Positions 7,542 to 8,733 of a DNA stretch of 8,733 nucleotides are shown here, piece by piece (within the stretch, counting starts at the first letter, position 1; every line of letters begins with the position of its first letter). The notes under the pieces are model-generated. The model did no database searches and was not told where the DNA came from. It saw only the letters and a list, made by a program, of their open reading frames with translations. A program made the translations under genes and the position numbers. This DNA comes from JBMYXZ01 sp049608925 (GTDB lineage Bacteria; Pseudomonadota; Alphaproteobacteria; JAGOMX01), in assembly GCA_049608925.1 (NCBI GenBank), contig JBMYXZ010000059.1, forward strand, positions 1 through 8,733, in the 5' to 3' direction.

Positions 7542-8498
7542 ATGCAAACTCTATTTTTATTTCTATTATCATTTTTAATTTCTTTTCCAACCATGGCCGC
7601 AGAAAAGCCCAATTTTCTTAAGTCCCGCCTGGTATCCGATGTCGTTGTTAAGGGCGATTTACCTGGCCGTATGCGTAATGGCGATTCACCGTTTAAGGAT
7701 TTTTCCGACGTGCATCGCCCAACGCGCCAAGGCCTAAAAGACCTTAGGATCATGGGATGTGCTCAATATACCGAGCAACAACTGATCAACTTAAAAAACC
7801 AGCTCGCCGATCAAGGTCCCATCTATATCGTTGACCTGCGCCAAGAAGCCCACGTATTCGTCGACGGCATTCCGATCAGCAAAAATGTACACGTCAATAT
7901 GGTTGAACGCTGGTTTACCGATGATGTCAGTGCAGCGCGCGAGCAGGCCTTGCTTAGTGATTTGCAGTCGCAAGAGAGCATAACCTACGAGGAAATCGAG
8001 AAAAAAGACAACAGCACCATTAAAGAAACCACCACCCATACTGTAAAGCCCATGCGGATTGAGTCTCCTCAGCAGTTGGTCGAGCGCCACGGAATGCATT
8101 ATGTCAGGTTTTACATTACCAACCATCACATGCCGTCGAATCATGTGATTGACCAGCTGATTCAATTTTTGGACACGGTTCCAGAACATGCAACCATTGT
8201 GTTTCATTGCCGAGGTGGAAAAGGCCGCACAACCACTGCAATGGTGTTGGTTGATATTATCGAAAACGGCGACACAGTATCCTTGGACGATATTATTGCC
8301 CGCCAGTATCTGCTGGGTCAAACCAACCTTGTGAATCATGGCGGCCGCATTCCGGTTCCTCAAACATGTGCGAACAGCCATTGGAAATTTATCTCTAGTA
8401 CCGAAAGGTACATGTTTCTTAAGGCCTTCTATGCCTTCAGGAATAGCCCAAAATTCGGCAAAGAGACCTGGTCCCAGTGGATATCAACTAGGTTGTAG
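7542..8498 (+). CDS. Exported PTP-like phytase / inositol-phosphate phosphatase family protein
   Basis: 318 residues with an N-terminal signal peptide (MQTLFLFLLSFLISFPTMAA, cleavage near 19-20), so periplasmic or secreted. The P-loop FHCRGGKGRTTTAMV begins at 221 and has nucleophile C223 and R229, the Cys-X5-Arg signature of cysteine phosphatases. VDLRQEAHVFVDG at 97-109 and the C-terminal TWSQW match the PTP-like phytase family typified by Selenomonas ruminantium PhyA, which dephosphorylates myo-inositol hexakisphosphate. Where I recall TDHxxP carrying the general-acid Asp, this protein has TNHHMP (193-198), with Asn at 194 encoded by AAC at 8121-8123. It may therefore be slow, have another acid, or act as a binding protein. 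P-loop positions RGGK are more basic than the EAGV I recall for PhyA. The ATG abuts the RidA stop and lacks a strong Shine-Dalgarno site, suggesting coupling. Related proteins occur as secreted bacterial effectors. The physiological substrate is unknown. Confidence 0.88.
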   Translation: MQTLFLFLLSFLISFPTMAAEKPNFLKSRLVSDVVVKGDLPGRMRNGDSPFKDFSDVHRPTRQGLKDLRIMGCAQYTEQQLINLKNQLADQGPIYIVDLRQEAHVFVDGIPISKNVHVNMVERWFTDDVSAAREQALLSDLQSQESITYEEIEKKDNSTIKETTTHTVKPMRIESPQQLVERHGMHYVRFYITNHHMPSNHVIDQLIQFLDTVPEHATIVFHCRGGKGRTTTAMVLVDIIENGDTVSLDDIIARQYLLGQTNLVNHGGRIPVPQTCANSHWKFISSTERYMFLKAFYAFRNSPKFGKETWSQWISTRL

Positions 8499-8520
8499 AA
8501 GTATTTAGGAGGCTGTAAGA

Positions 8521-8733
8521 GCATGCTGTTTCAGGATTTTTTCCACTCAACTCCACACACTCCGACTTCCCGCGGCTTGCCCCATAAGTGTCCGGAATAA
8601 ATTATGCTGGACGGAAAGCCTTGCTGTTTCAAGGCTCTCTCCACTCAGCCCCACAGACTCCGACTTTCCGCGGCTTGACCCATAACTGTCCGGAATAAAT
8701 TTATGCAGGATGGAAGAGCTTGCTGTTTCAAGG
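8521..8733 (+). repeat. Tandem array of 98-99-bp repeat units (two complete, one cut by the window end)
   Basis: Three units are aligned on TGCTGTTTCA at 8524, 8622 and 8721, giving steps of 98 and 99 bases. Each complete unit contains, in order, a TGCTGTTTCA(A)GG block, CTCCGACTT(T/C)CCGCGGCTTG, CATAA(G/C)TGTCCGGAATAA and a GG-rich tail (GACGGAA or GGATGGAAG). The third unit runs off the window, so the array may continue. An inverted single copy lies at 17-88. The array follows the phosphatase gene by about 20 bases. No transposase or integrase is present. Confidence 0.85.
8617..8636 (+). repeat. Small hairpin within repeat unit 2
   Basis: AGCCTTG and CAAGGCT form a perfect 7-bp stem around the loop ctgttt. 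In unit 1 the equivalent arms are GCATG and CAGGA and do not pair as well, while unit 3 again has CTTG..CAAG. There is no T-run after it, so I do not call it a terminator. Confidence 0.55.

Noticed and set aside
7181..7753. 190-codon minus-strand open frame spanning the RidA and phosphatase genes
   Set aside because: It is antisense to two clearly real genes, and its composition (Arg/Ser/Pro-rich) is typical of an antisense shadow.
7791..8381. 196-codon minus-strand open frame opposite the phosphatase gene
   Set aside because: It is antisense to a gene with a recognisable signal peptide and P-loop; its translation is Cys/His-rich without motifs, as expected of a shadow frame.
17..8600. Composite transposon bounded by inverted copies of the repeat
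   Set aside because: There is no transposase, no clean terminal ends or target-site duplication, and the repeat copies differ in structure, so dispersed intergenic repeats explain them better.
8521..8733. CRISPR array
   Set aside because: The units are 98-99 bp with conservation spread through the whole unit, not short identical repeats separated by unique spacers of constant size, and no cas gene is present.

Overview
This window reads as a bacterial chromosome segment of moderate GC, most likely from an alphaproteobacterium. The hints are indirect. They are an RTX-tailed animal-type haem peroxidase, signal-peptide-bearing proteins implying a Gram-negative envelope, and an intergenic hairpin repeat built on CCGCGG..CCGCGG that resembles the palindromic repeats of Rickettsiales/Holosporales-like genomes. 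No rRNA, tRNA, CRISPR array, transposase or phage gene is visible. The taxonomic call is inference.

Layout, left to right. Positions 17-88 hold an inverted copy of a dispersed repeat with a GC-rich hairpin. A minus-strand block follows (listed 3' to 5' in transcription): a large RTX haem peroxidase (156-2375); a secreted helical protein of unknown family (2458-4215); and a second secreted helical protein whose frame is broken near 4690, giving a 5' part (4683-6041) and a 3' part (4205-4693). Further upstream, and still on the minus strand, lies the tRNA-modification gene for L-threonylcarbamoyladenylate synthase (6122-7024). Across a 49-bp gap the plus strand carries a RidA-family protein (7074-7541), abutted directly by an exported PTP-like inositol-phosphate phosphatase (7542-8498). 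The right end (8521-8733) is an array of 98-99-bp units of the same repeat family as the left end, in opposite orientation.

How the genes relate. The two helical secreted proteins can be aligned by eye along most of their length and appear to be diverged tandem duplicates in one operon, because the second starts inside the end of the first. The peroxidase has its own ribosome binding site and a possible promoter, and should be exported by a type I secretion system that is not encoded here. The phosphatase has a clear Cys-X5-Arg loop but an Asn where I expect the family's general-acid Asp. Four of the products in this window therefore look directed out of the cytoplasm, flanked by two conserved cytoplasmic genes. 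The most interesting items are the uncharacterised secreted paralog pair with its precise frame break, the Asn-substituted phosphatase, and the repeat family bracketing the locus.
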